From assembly GCA_043228905.1 (NCBI GenBank), contig JBHGNT010000007.1:22568001-22632000 (forward strand): a stretch of DNA of 64,000 bases. Direction: 5' to 3'. The number at the start of each line of letters is the position of its first letter. Position 1 is the first letter of the stretch. A program made the translations under genes and the position numbers. Positions 10,968-24,191 of the stretch are shown piece after piece. This DNA is from Azolla caroliniana (Eukaryota > Polypodiophyta). The notes below the pieces were generated by a model. That model worked only from the letters and a program-made list of their open reading frames with translations. It was not told the DNA's origin and searched no databases.

Positions 10968-12380
10968 AACAACAAGAAAGGGGAGCACTCCGACGCTTAA
11001 CAAATTCGACGAGAGTAAGTACGATGGGGAGTGGCTCCAGATCGGTGGGTCCTGAAGACAATGACACCAGACACGGCGTGGACGAATGAAGAGACCAACC
11101 GGATTTGGAAGAAAGCGTAATGATTCTTCCTACGGGACAGGAGCATATGGAAGCACCCAAAGAAGAGAAACGACATCCCACTCCGAGTGGCGTCGAGGAA
11201 AGAGGAACAGGAAGAATTGATGACGGCATACCACGAGAGTCCCTGGGCCGGACACCGCAGGACGTGGGCCACATTCAAGAAGCTAAAGGGGAAGTACTGG
11301 TGGTCGGGACTATGTCGGGACGTGCATCGGTCCGTGACGACTTGCGAAAGCTGTCAGGTGCACTCCATAGTCTGACATAGGGACGAGCTTCACCCGACCT
11401 ACCCTCTGACCTACCCTCCGACCGTCCACTTCAAGTGGATGGTGGATCTGGTGACTATGCTGATAGGGGTAGGACAGATGCGATATCTGGTGATGGCTCG
11501 GGAGGACCTGACGAACCAGGTGGAAGGCCGAGCGTTGCAGAACAAAACGACTGCGGCCGTGTGCCAATTTCTGATCGAAGAAGTGGTGTGCCGGTACGGG
11601 TGTGTGGGAAAGATCGTGGCCGACCGCGGAGAACTAAACGCGCAAGAGGCTGAAGAGCTGTTTGACCGACTAGGGGTCAAACTCTCCCTCACTACGGCGT
11701 ACAATCCAGAGGCCAACGGGAAGGTAGAGCGTGGTCACGGGCCCATTGTGAAGGCATTAGTACGTGCATGCGAAGGACAGGTTGGGAATTGATTGCGGCT
11801 CTTTCCCTACACACTATGGGTGGATTGAACTGCGCACAGTTCGGTGACGGGTTTCATGCCAACGGAGCTGATGTACGGGTAGAAGCTGATCATGTCGGCA
11901 GAGAAAACGATCACTTCGTGGGCCGCGATGGACTGGAAGGACGAGATGAGCCGAGAAGAGTTGTTGGCAGCAAGGATCCGGCAACTCGAGTGAAGACCGG
12001 AAGACGTGGAGCAGGCGAAGGAAAGGCTGCGTACAGCACGAGAAAAGAACCAAGGTTAGTTCGACTATATTCACCGACTGAGGCCGAGGAAGATCAAGGA
12101 AGGTGATTTGGTGCTGGTGTACGACAACAACCTCAACAATCAGCACAAGGCGATGCGTAAGTTTGCAAGAAGGTGGTTCGGGCCTTATGTGGTGACAAGT
12201 GCCAACGACAATGGGACCTACCATCTCGCGGAGCTCGACGGGACAAGGATGGCAGTGCCGGTGGTGGGGAAAAGGATCAAAGCATTCGAAAAGCGGCACG
12301 AGGCTGAACCGGACCTTGACGACCTGGATGGCGACAATGACCGGCTCGGAACGGATGACGATCCGGAAGACGAAGGATAA
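10968..12380 (+). pseudogene. gypsy integrase
   Basis: The integrase is spread over three frames. The N-terminal HHCC zinc domain lies at about 11213-11372 (YHESPWAGHRR ... CESCQ). The catalytic core is at 11439-11790, with VDLVTM, ADRGELN and AYNPEANGKVERGH giving a DD-E arrangement. The C-terminal domain is at 12108-12380, with the GPY-type motif RRWFGPYVV and an acidic tail ending at TAA 12378-12380. No chromodomain is seen. Frameshifts lie near 11060-11190, 11376-11438 and 11790-12100. Confidence 0.82.
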
Positions 12381-12440
12381 GCGTGGGCCGGTCTTCTCCG
12401 ACAAGAGTCTAATTTTGGCGCATACCGGTGGATGCGTGGT

Positions 12441-12454
12441 TAGGTGGGGGCGGA
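12441..12454 (+). promoter_or_regulatory. Polypurine tract
   Basis: TAGGTGGGGGCGGA lies directly before the 3' LTR, where plus-strand priming is expected. Confidence 0.6.
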
Positions 12455-13122
12455 TGTTGTGGAGAAAACCGTCCCTAGGCAGAAACCGGGTATAACGTGC
12501 GTAAACTGGCCCTTACACGTGGGCACAAGTTTTGTTGTATAGTACGTAGATAGGTACAAGTCGGCTGAGGTGAAATCCTAGGTAGCACGCATTCACTAGG
12601 GAGAAAATCGAGGCGTATCCCTGTCCGAAAGGACAGGGAATAAACATGATGTAACGGGTGGTAACGGCCTCCCTCCTTGGGCTATAAAAGAGGGAGAGGT
12701 ATTGTAAAAAGGGGGGGATCGCGTTTTGTGGAGGACGAAGTGCTGCCAGACTGAAACCAAGCTCTTCTCCTCTATCGTTTCCATAGTCGTTCTGTGCAGG
12801 TTTTCGGGAGGCTGACTCTGCTCCGCGAAATGCTCGAGTGCTTCTGGCAGAGTCTCCATCTCGCATTTTGTGTGTGTGCATGCAGGCGTCGGGGCCTATC
12901 ACTTGTCGGCTTGCTGGTTGTAACCCTCTTGATTTATATATACATATACATTCATTCTGTCTCCATTGTTCAAAGTTAGTTGCAACTCCTGTGAATATGT
13001 GTGCATGTGCGCGTGTGAAGTACATCAGTACTTTCCTTCCCCTCTTCTCATTCGGTTATTTCTCGGTCCAAGGCCCCCGTGGTCCCGCCTCGTTCCCCAC
13101 GCTCGCGCGTAACAACGCAACA
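12455..13122 (+). repeat. 3' LTR of gypsy element
   Basis: It starts TGTTGTGGAG and ends CGCAACA. It keeps the perfect TGTTG/CAACA termini, the TATA box at about 12682 and the same pyrimidine-rich 3' part as the 5' LTR. Confidence 0.9.
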
Positions 13123-13630
13123 GCGTGCTTTGGAGGCATTAAACACCAATAGTTGTGACCGATCAAGCTCCAAGATGACATGATTTTGATGATAAAATGT
13201 GAGTTCTCATGGTTGTGGCACCAAATAAGATCGTCGTGAAAGAGCATCTATCTGCCTTTTCTTGTTGTACTCCTGGGCGATATGTGATAATGAAGTCGAA
13301 ACACATCAAAAATTGTACCCAACGAGCTTGGCGTAAGACTTGCATTTTGAAAGTATATGAGGTTCTTATGATCATTGTAAACAATCATTTGGTGGGGAGA
13401 ACCCTCCAATAGATGTCTCCATTGTTTGAATGAGTCTATAGTGGCGAGGAGCTCTTTGTCATGAATCTCATATTTGACCTTTGCAGCTTCAAAATTGTGA
13501 AAATGGAAAACAATTGGATATAACTACCTGCCATCTCTAATCTGTGACAAGATACTTCCTAGTGCAAAATCAAACACATCTGTCTCGATAATGAAGGGCT
13601 TTTCTAGGTCGGCATTATGAGAGATTATTT
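13123..13630 (-). pseudogene. Older Ty3/gypsy RNase H remnant, right part of split element
   Basis: Minus-strand frames read LRQARWVQFLMCFDFIITYR followed by PGVQQEKAD, the end of a Ty3/gypsy RNase H. Upstream pieces resemble KPFIIETD, KVKYEIHDKELLA and QWRHLLEG. The frame is broken repeatedly. It is colinear with the integrase remnant left of 4571 and is interrupted by the younger element. Confidence 0.75.
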
Positions 13631-14838
13631 CTAATGTAAGCATAAAATAAGGAAATAGATGATAGATAGTAAAGAGAAAGAGATAAAATGAAGGTTATTG
13701 ATCCATGACCACCCTCGAGCGACGGGATTGAGACAAAGTCGAGCCTTGAATAGCGTACCATACCACCACCATGGCATTGAGTCATACTTGATACTAGTGC
13801 GCGCTCGTCATAAGATCACAATCTCAACGTACACGAATAATATGTCAAATGAGGATAGCTAGGCCTCATATTTACAGCCAAGCCTAAGGCCCCCATGCAA
13901 TTTCACACTTGGCCCTTATGGGTCGTCTCAATTCAAAAGATTAAAAGTAATCCTTCCTTCTTTACACTCTCGATCAACTCTCATACTTTATCCTTGTGTG
14001 TAGAATACCACAGTACAACTTACCACGATATAAATTATGATCGGGTTATGATCATGCCCTTAACATTTTCCCTTTAGATTCCCGTAAAATTTAGCACATG
14101 CATGTGCTTTTTCTTGTGTTTTGGAAAAATTGTTTAGTAACTTCCTATATTCGTCTCATTCTTTGAATAAGTCTTTTGACACATTCAAATGTTTTTTTAT
14201 CATTTTCCTTTTGAGGTTCATGAGATTCTTAATCAAACCATTTTATCTTTGAACTAAATTCCTTGATGTGTTTCAGTAAGGCTTCTATGTACATGACATT
14301 GAAAGAACTTCTATGCATCGGCGGAGTTTTACCTCCACGTCAATAATTGGTAGTCAAATGATCCAGACCTTTGTTTACCCTGTTACTGTCAAATCATGCG
14401 AGAGTAGATGGCAATCACTCTCAAGCCTCTAGTGTCGCGACACTAATCTCAATAGTTCTCACACTCATTGTCTCTCACGCTAACTCTCTCTCTCTCGCTC
14501 TCTCTCAATAGATTACCACAGTTAAGCACATATGTAAACAAGATGAGTATAAAGGAAAGCTTTCTTCTATGTTCATCTTATTCAAGAGGTAGAGTGATTA
14601 GGGTTTGGCTAATTAATGCTTAACCTTAATCACTCTTAAACTCTACAACATCATCACAAAGGCATCACAAAAAGCCCCATGCTATCGGCAACAACTTTCA
14701 CCGAGGAAGAGATGGGTAGGTGTGGGTGGACGATGTGCCCATCGGCTCGCTCTCTCGCTCTCTCGCTCTGCTCTGCCTGGGGCTCTCCACAGGGACACTC
14801 CCCCAAGTAAAGAAAAGCAGAAATCAAGCACCAAAAGC
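13631..14838. other. Intergenic with a short inverted repeat
   Basis: No gene is seen. An imperfect hairpin lies at 14591-14637: AGAGTGATTAGGGTT against a downstream complement with one mismatch. CT-rich tracts occur at 14483-14507. Confidence 0.45.
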
Positions 14839-15150
<312 letters not shown>

Positions 15151-15154
15151 GGCT

Positions 15155-18100
15155 ATGGCCACTTCCTCATCCAAGTGGAGAGCTATGCAGAGGAGGCACA
15201 AATGGAGCTACGACGCCGTCCGATTGCCGTCTTCTCTCCTTCGAATGCTTCTCGACATACAGGAAACCCATGGGAAGAACGCACCCTCCCTCAGAAAGTT
15301 CCTCTCTGCAGTTATGGATATGGTTCAGCTCACCTCTACTCATTCACAAGTGTCAGAAATGAAGAAGGTTATTGCGTCCTTTCTCGACATCCTACGAAAT
15401 CTGCATATATGCTCTATAATTCCTAAGGTTAATAATGATGGCTATGGTGGTGAGAGAGTTTTCTCAAAGAAGAATGTAAATAGTGTTCTTGAGGAGGGTC
15501 CCTTCTCAATGAAGAATGAAAATAATATCTTCAAAGAGGATTCCCTGGCAAATAAGAATGGAAATAGTGTTATTGAGGAGGGATCCTTCTTGCAGAAGTA
15601 TGGAACTAGTGTTCTTGGAGATCATTCCTTCTCCGAAAATATTGAAAATAACGATCTTGAAGACGGGTCTTTGTTGAACAAAAATATGAATAGTGCCCTT
15701 GACGAGAGTTCCTTCTCCGAAAAGAATGTAAATGGTGTTCTTGAGGAGGGTTCCTTCTCAGAAAACAATGGAAATAGTGTTCCCCAGGTAGAAATTCTTG
15801 CGGGTATAGCCTTTAATCTTCTTGTTGAGATATTGTTTCTAGAGAATGCAGTACCCTTGCATCGTAGCATCCTCTCGTGTCTAGCTTCTCTACCCAGAGA
15901 TTGGGAAGATTATATATTCGAAGCTTTTGGTCTGTGTATCCGAGAATATGGTCTCTCTGGGCCGAAATCACGAAGATTTGTATTAGCTTCAATTGGGTCT
16001 TCGATAATGAATATGCCCAAGCCAGGGATTCTTAAGGACTTGATAAAAAACTTCTCTAAGACCATAGCCATAGCCTTATGCCATGGTGTGAAATCACTCT
16101 TGAAGGAGTCTAGAGAAGGAGGCCGGCCGAACCCGGTGGCCATTGAAGAATGCCAAGGGGCTATGTCATGCTTGTATTATATTCTTCAGTACTATTCTGA
16201 CAGGCTTGTCGTGCCTTATACAAGAGGAAAAAAAGTTGAAATGGGCATGTTATCTGAAGAAATGCACAATTCTCTGCATGTTGATAGTGTAGAGGTTTCA
16301 GCATATAATGCTGCATTGGATGTGATTTTAGATGTGCTTCAGACAGGCTATTTGTCAAGGGATTGTTCAGTGGCAGCTGGAGTAGGGCTATGTGCAGCTG
16401 CTCAGCTCGAAATTAACGATTCGAAGCTAGCTCTCATTCTTGCTAATTCTTTGTTTACCACATCCTTGGAGAATTTTGCAGTGTTGTCCGCAGAAGGATT
16501 AGCATATGGTCGAGATTGTTTGGCCAAGGTTGATATTTCCATCAATCAAACTCGAGGAACTACTTTAGCTCATGAAGTTAGTAAATTCACTGAATTTGGT
16601 AGACTTTGCTTCTTTAGAGGAATTCTGACAGCTGTCCCTCGCTCTTCTTTGAACTTTAATCTGATATGTTTGGTTGATGATCAAACAATGAAACCTGAAG
16701 AAGTTAATGTGTTCATGCCATGGAATATTTTATATAATGGGATCTTACCTTCCCTTTGTAATTTTTGTGAGAGTTCTGGTGATAGTCATTTCAAATTTCA
16801 TTCAGTCACAGCTTTGCAGATTTGTCTTCAGCAAATCAAGACGTCTATCAACCAGAAAATAACTTCCTTTGCTATGGAAGAACTGATATCTACTGCTTGC
16901 AGCCTTGGCTATTCTGTTGCACCTTATAGCTCAATACCAACTGCCATTGTGGATCGGATACTGCAAATTGTATGGAATTACTGGGAGGATCCATTAAACC
17001 AGACAGTGAAACAAATACAGGTTGTATTTGACTTGCTGGTTGATATTCAATGCACATGCTTGGATGGTAAAATCATGGATATTCCATATAAAAAACCAGA
17101 GATTAATGTTTCTCAAAATGAGAAAAGCAAAGAGTTCCTAAATGCTATGTTAAAAGAGTTAATGATGGCAGGTGGTCATCGTAAAGGTAGGTATGTACCT
17201 CTTGCATCGTTAACTTCACGACTGGGTGCTCAATTGATTCTTAATACTTGTCCTAGCTTGCTTTTTGAGTCGATCAATGCAATGGTCGATGATGACATTT
17301 GCTGTTCAGCATGCACATTTCTCAAAACTTTCTTTGAACGTCTTCGAGAGGATTGCTGGAGTTCAGAAGGAGTGATGGAAGGAAATGTTACTTTTCGCCG
17401 TCTTAGCTTGCCCCCGATCATATCAGGAATTGTCTCTGGAAACAGTAAACTAAGGGCGAACCTAAATACATATGCCCTTCCGGCTATCTTGCAAATAGAT
17501 AGTGATGCTATTTTTCCGATGCTAGCCTTTGCTCTAGAGAGCACTGTGCCTAAAGAGGAAGAGGATATGGTAACTTGGCATGATCTAGAAGGTGTTGTTG
17601 GTCTTCCCGAACGTTTGACAACAAATCAGAGGGTAGCTCTGATGATCGGACTTTTGAAAGTTGCAAGAATGGAATCCCTTATGGATGGTGATGTATGTTG
17701 CTCTGAGCTGGATGGAAACCACATTCAAGGACCCTATGATCGTAACAATGTGATGGCATGTGTATCGATTAAAAAAACGTTCTTTAAGATACCATTGGCG
17801 CTTTTGGAGATAGCTGTTACTCATAGTGAGGATTCATTAAGAACTGATGCAGCAGAAGCTCTGTGTCTGAACCCTAGAACAGCGTCTATGCCCTCTTCAT
17901 TAGAGCTTTCTCTGTTGCAGATCTCTGTCCCTCTTAATATGCGTTGCTCTTCAACTTCTTTCCGCATGAAATGGACCAGCCTTTTCAGAAGGTTTTTCGT
18001 GCGTGTTCGAACCTCAATTGACAGGCAAGTTAAAACTGAGGCTGTGAAAGCCAAAGCTCAGAAGATAGATTTGCATGAAAATATTCCTGGTGATGAATTC

Positions 18101-21100
18101 ACTTGTAGCATGCCTGCTAGTTTGAAAGAAATGCAGACGTTTATGCAATGGTTTTGTCAAACCCTCATTGTCTCTATTTACCCATCTGCTCCCTATGAGC
18201 GTAAAAGCATGGCCATGGAGCTCATGGGAGCTATGATTGATAGCTGGAGCTTGACTGAAGCAGCGAATTCCACATTCCCTGGTACTGTTAGTTTCTTGTC
18301 AGCTGATGCAACCATAGTCTTGATAGGCGCTATAGTGGACAGTTGGGACAAGTTGAGAGAAGGAGCATTCAAAATCTTACTTGCATATCCCACTCCTTTA
18401 CCTGGATTAGAGAGTGTGAATGAAGTGGAAAAAGTTTTGAAATGGGCAATAGGTCTGGTTAATAGTCCCCGTGTGAGGGAGAGTGATGCTGGAGCATTGG
18501 TTTTGCGTTTAATCTTTCAAAAGTATGTTGTTGAGCTGGGCTGGACTCTTAAATTGCATCCAGAGCCGTTGGCAATAAGTTCCAACTACCTCAGCAAAGA
18601 GAGATCACATGATGTGGGCGCTGCTGTAAGTGCATATGTGCAATCCTTGAATGATTGGCTGGAATGGGGAATTATTGAAGGGGAAAAGAACCTTATAAAG
18701 GCTTGTAGGCACAGTTTTGTCCATGGTGCACTGCTTTCTTATAGGTATACAATCGATGAGCTTGATTGGAAGTCCAATGCTTTGATTGTTGGAGCTTCTG
18801 AATTGCGGAAAGCTTTAGACAGACTACTTTGCTTGCTGACACGTGTGACATCCATAGCTCTATGGGTCGTCTCAGCAGATGCACTTGACATGCCAGGAGG
18901 CATTCCTAGAACAAAACCCTTCAATGTTGATCTCCACAGTTTTCTAGAGGATGAAGGCGAAATCAGCATGGATGATTTGGCTGACATGACATCTGAACAA
19001 GTGGAGGATGAAGAGGTTGGGTTTTTAGCACCTTCAGAACAAGCTATTATGGTTGGCTGCTGGCTTGCTATGAAAGAAGTGAGTAACCATAGATCCTTAA
19101 TGCTCTTCTTTTCTCTCACATAGTTGTAGATTTTGAGGTTTCTTATTTGCCAATTGACAGGTGAGTCTTCTTTTGGGAACAGTCACTAGGAAAGTACCTT
19201 TGCCAGGATGTGATACTGTAGACATGGAGGGACAGATGTGTTCACTGAGCATGCTGGATCTCAAGCAACTTGAACTCATTGGTGGCCACTTCCTGCAAGT
19301 GCTATTATCTATGAAGCACAATGGTGCTATTGATAAAACCAGGGCAGGGTTCGTTGCTCTATGTAATCGGCTTTTATGCTCAGAAGATGCTAGGTATGTC
19401 ATGCAGTCCAATCTATTTACTTCAGATGTTTGCATATATTTGTCGTATAAATGTTTTTCATATGTTTGTATATACTTTACATATCAAGTTTCATGGTCTG
19501 TCTATACTTTACATAACAAATATTTCATGTAGGTTTTTTATGCTTTCCATATCAGATTTTCATATTTTTATATATTCTTTTGGCATAGTTTTATTTTCAT
19601 TTTTTTGTATCTTTGATGTAATTTTATTGTCATTGTTTCCATATGCTTTTCATATAGTTTTTTTTCCATTGTTTGTGTATATACTTTCCCTGTTGATTTT
19701 TTCATATTGTTTCTATATTCTTTTAATATCAATTATTTTCATACTTTGTTAGCTACATTTTGTATCACTTTTCATATGATCATATGATCTTTTGTATCTT
19801 TGTATAAACTTTTCATAATATGTATCTATATACCTTTCATATCAAAATCTTCATACATTTATTTATAGTTTCCATACCATGTTTTCTTATGTTTGTGTAT
19901 ATTTTTCTTATTGATTTTTTCATGTCTTTGTAGACAGTTATTGTATTAAATTTTCATATGGTTGTATATGCTTTTTGTTCAGTTTTTTCATATGTTTATA
20001 TTGTCTTTTATATCAAAATTTTCATATGTTTGTATGTATTTATAATGTTTAAAATCTTATTTCGTATATAATTTTCATATCCAATTCCTTATTTGCTTGT
20101 TTTGCATACTGTCCAAATCAAATTTGAGAACGGAAAATACCCCAAATCTTACTTCAACCCAAAAGGCCGTCAACACTTTGCAACACTTAATTAAATAAAA
20201 AATAGCCAAACAAGCAACCTGTCTATTTATGTGATGTTAAAGAAAAATAATGTGATGAGGATATTTATGAAGATGAGTGCCTCAGGCTTCTCTATTTGGC
20301 TGCTTGCTTGGCTCCTGCTTAACCTTTTCCTGCTTAACCTTTCACACACGTGAAAACAAATGGATGCATGCACATATTCAAAACATGTACAAACCTACAC
20401 ACACACAGACACAAAGCAAAATACGACCATCTTTTGGAAAAAGACTCCCGAAAGTAGGTTGCAAACCTCCCGGAGATTCGACCCTATGACTCAATGACAC
20501 ACATGTGTACATATGTATATAATCGTCCATCATTTGGAACTGATTTATCGACATATCCCAAACTGAGAAACTTCAATAAGTTCGTTTATATCTTCCATGT
20601 TGATTTTGTATATATATATATTTCATTATCCAAAATTTTCACATGCTTTTTTTATCTTTCCCATATTGAATTTTCCATCATTTGGAACCGATCTATTTAC
20701 ATATCCCAAACTGAGAAACTTCACGAATGTTTGTTTATATTTTCCATGTTGATCTTTTCATATACATTGTTTTTTTCATTATCCAATTTTTTCTCATGCT
20801 TCTTTTATCTTTTCCATATTGGATTTTTCATCGTTTGGAACCGATTTATCGACATATCCCAAACTGAGAAACTTCACTGATACTCGTTAATATTTTCCAT
20901 ATTGATTCTTTCATAATTTTGTATACATTGTTTTTTTCATTATCCAATTTTTTCTCATGCTTCTTTTATCTTTCCCATATTGGATTTTCATACATTTGTC
21001 CTGATTTGTAAATAATAATAAATTCACAGATGTTGCATATTAATTTTGTCTTATGTTTTGTGTGTAATACTTCTTTTGTGATGATGTAGACTCAACAAGA

Positions 21101-24100
21101 TGCCTGATCTGTGGCTTCAGCAGTTGATGGACAGGACAGCTGCAAAGGGTCAGACTGTGGATGACCTCTTACGAAGATCTGCAGGAATACCCGCTGCATT
21201 CCTTGCCCTTTTCTTGGCAGAACCTGAAGGTGCCCCGAAAAAGCTTCTATTTGTTGCAATGAGGTGGTTGCTGGATTTGGTCAAGTCTTTCCTTGCAAGA
21301 TGTGAAGTAGAGTGTATTAGAACTCAGACTAAAGACCTTCCTCATGAATTCACTGAACTTGAAACTGCCACAAATAAGGAGATTAGCAAATCACCACTTA
21401 TGTTGAAGTCACGGGATGAGGGTGTCGTTCCGACTGTTCATGCATTTAATACGATGAGGGTGAGCTTCAATGACACTAATCTTTCCACTGATTCCTCGGG
21501 GTTTTGTGCTGAAAGCTTAAGCCTTGCAATTCGAGCGTTTTCTTGTCATCATTGGGAGGTGAGGAATGCGGCAATACTAGCATTTACTGCCTTGTTGCGT
21601 CGTATGGTGGGCTTTCTGAATACTCAGACCTATGAATCCTCTCGACGTGCTATCACAGGATTTGAATTTTTTCACAGGTAGATGTCATATTCTTGTATTA
21701 TGCTTTCCTTGGTATTTGCTACTTTGTCACTCACACCAATGGCTATTTTTTTTGTATGTGAAGGTACCCATTGTTGCACTCATTCCTTCTGAAAGAGCTT
21801 CAGAATGCTACATCAGAGCTCAGTGACATCTTTGATTGTATACAACCGCCAAGGACAAGTCTAAAGAGGACTCTTCATCCAAGCTTAGCCCCGGTCTTAA
21901 TAATCCTTTCACGACTTAAACCATCAAATATTAACAGTGGCACTGGTGACTGGCTCAGCCCTTCAGCCTTCATGCCATATGTTTGTAGATGTGCCATGCA
22001 ATCTAATATGAAAGTTCGAATCTTAGCATCCCGAGCACTGGCTCCTCTCGTGGAATCTGATATGTTGCCATGTGTATTGCATGAGCTTGCGAGCTTCTTG
22101 CCTATGCAATCACGTAGTGGATCTCAGGGGAGCATGAAGAATTCATATATTTTTAACACCTTATCGGATCATCCGAAAGACCTTGATGACATTCAAGCCT
22201 CTCCTCCTAGGCCACCCTCTTATAATACTATCCATGGAGTGCTTTTGCAAATCCACTCGCTATTAACAGAGAATTGTGTTACCTTGCCACCAAATTCGGT
22301 GCTGAGAAATAAGGTGGTTTCTGTTCTATCTCCAATTATAATGAAAATTGACAAGAGATGGATTTTCCGTTGTCCCATGGTGGGTGTTGCATTTTTGGAA
22401 GTGCTTCAGAGTTTAGCAAAAATTGAGAACTCATGTGGATCAGAATACGTTTTGTGGGATATTCTTATTAAGACAAGTGCACAGATCCTTGATAATCCAC
22501 ATGACTCTGTTTTGAACCAGAGTACATGGGATTCCACACTAGTATCCCTAAGAAACAAGGCTTGTTGGATATATTTCACAGAAGCTCTCATGTGGTGGCC
22601 TTGTTCTGAGCGCCAAGAATGGAGGGTGAATGATGATCAAATCTTAGATAAGCTAAGGGATTGTATCTTTGATAGTATGTATGAGATACGACTAGGGGCT
22701 CTAAAGGTTCTAAAGAGATTTTTTTATTTTTTGGAATCAAATTATACCATGAATGATGCGAATAGTGTTGCAATGCAAAGGATTGAATGGACGGCATCCA
22801 GTGTGTTACCATTGGTGATTGAATGCTTGAAGACTGAGACACATCCCAGATGCCTCCGATATGCATTGCTGAATTACTTCACATTCTCAACATTTGAAAT
22901 GAAGGTGAAGGGGACCCAACCCAATAACGTGGATAATTTATGTGCTCGTAATGGCAATAAAGCTTCCGTGTACGAAATATGGGGATTGTTTAAACATCTG
23001 TATCATACCACGAAGCATGTGAAAACAAAAGAGGTGGTTATTTGCTGTCTAGGACTTTGTACCCGACAGATTGTTCTACTCTTGCATGAGCTACATGCTT
23101 CAGAAACTGTTAATGGGTTGAACTCAACTCAGGATTGTAGTTTTGCAAAGGAAGCACTACAGTTCTTACTCAAGGTTATTCAAATACACAGCATGCCAAA
23201 TGAACTTGTTATGTTGCGACGAGCTGCATCCAAGGCTATAATAGCCTCTAATATTCTTGTGCAGATTGTGTGGGTGGCAAGAGATCATACTCGAGTATTA
23301 ACTTCTGGTGTGAACGAATGGATTATCCACTTAGTGTTGGATGTATGGTTGGTTTGTATCAAACTCTTAGAAGACGAGGACTTGGCTTTACGAGACAGAC
23401 TTTCCAGCGAGGTTCTGCATATTGTCTCTTCAGCAGTAGATAAAAAGTCAGATTCTTCTTTCTTCGATTTTGTGCCTGTCCAAGTGGAAAGGGTCATTCA
23501 TCTAAGCTTCGATTACTTGACTCTTCACATGGGTTATTCAGTGCTTTATTTGGATTGCCTTGTAAATTGGGTTTGGAAAGACATTTCCGATACAAGTTTT
23601 ATGCAAGATGATTGTGATTTGGTTCGAAGGCTCTTTGATAAGGAGATTGATAATCATCATGAAGAGAAGCTTTTATTCACACAACTATGTTGTTTGCATC
23701 TCAGCAGTATCTTAAATAATATGGATAGACCTAGAGAAACAACGCTAGAAAGTAAGAATGGAGATTCTCATTTATCTGAAATTCCTGCATTTATTCGTTA
23801 TTGGAGGAGGAAATTTCTCACCCATTTGAGGCCCTTTGTGGAAAGGGTGGTTGATTTGGAAAATAGGTTGCTGTGGTTGGGGGGTCTTACCAACCATCCA
23901 GATGTGTTCAGGACTTTATATCCCCTTCTATTGGGGGTCTACACATTTGTCGGGTTACCTAATACGGGTATTGAATCCATTGACTTAGATAAACAACTAA
24001 TTACAGAATTGGTTGGTGTGGTGGAGATTGCAAGGTCATTCATTGCAAACCCGTTGATTTTTAACCTTCTCTTTAAGATCATTACGCAATGTGAATCGCA

Positions 24101-24191
24101 AATTAGTATCGACCTTGGATCAGATTCCCTGCAAAGCTCTCAGAAGTGCTTGTTAGTGGAGAACTTTAATCCATTTTTCTTGCTCAAGTAG
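15155..24191 (+). CDS. THADA: THADA/Trm732-like protein (DUF2428, armadillo-type repeats)
   Basis: Four exons by splice sites and frame: 15155-19078, 19161-19393, 21090-21677 and 21764-24191, giving 2390 residues. All three introns are GT-AG with codon phases that fit. The protein starts MATSSSKWRAMQRRHKWSYD, like plant THADA homologues. It is a long alpha-solenoid, and the DUF2428 region covers roughly residues 930-1400, including SYRYTIDELDWKSNALIVG, VSLLLGTVTRKVPLP and LELIGGHFLQVLLSMKHNGA. In yeast and animals Trm732/THADA partners the Trm7/FTSJ1 methyltransferase for 2'-O-methylation of tRNA position 32; the same cytosolic role is inferred here. Residues 108-205 are a seven-copy 14-residue repeat. 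Intron 2 (1696 bp) is AT-rich and repetitive. No frame damage is seen. Confidence 0.88.
15476..15769 (+). repeat. Seven in-frame 42-bp repeats in THADA-like exon 1
   Basis: Each unit encodes 14 residues of the form xNSVLEEGSFSEKN. The seven units start at codons 108, 122, 136, 150, 164, 178 and 192, all without gaps. Units vary in sequence but not in length. The segment is acidic and Ser/Asn-rich, and is likely a disordered loop in the solenoid. Confidence 0.85.
20531..21000 (+). repeat. About 150-bp tandem repeat in THADA-like intron 2
   Basis: Copies begin at 20531, 20679 and 20832 with a partial one near 20993, so the periods are about 148, 153 and 161. Each contains CATATCCCAAACTGAGAAAC and TTTTTTCATTATCCAA-type sequence. 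The rest of the intron (19394-20520) is low-complexity AT-rich DNA with many TTTCATATG motifs. Confidence 0.8.

Larger units (their letters stand above)
4571..13122 (+). mobile_element. Near-complete Ty3/gypsy LTR retrotransposon with nested insertions
   Basis: Two LTRs of 674 and 668 bp flank gag, protease, RT, RNase H and integrase in Ty3/gypsy order. The LTR termini are TGTTG...CAACA in the 3' copy (TGTCG...TGACA in the 5' copy). The flanks are ACGT (4567-4570) and GCGT (13123-13126), a 4-bp target duplication with one mismatch. About 40 differences between the LTRs, mostly transitions, can be counted by eye (about 6%), so the copy is not recent. The coding part is GC-rich, has several in-frame TAG/TGA codons and at least two frameshifts, and is interrupted by a MITE and a solo LTR. 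It should be non-autonomous. Confidence 0.9.

Noticed and set aside
20277-20880. Plus-strand frames inside THADA intron 2
   Set aside because: They lie within the intron and its 150-bp repeats; the exon junctions on both sides splice in phase without them.
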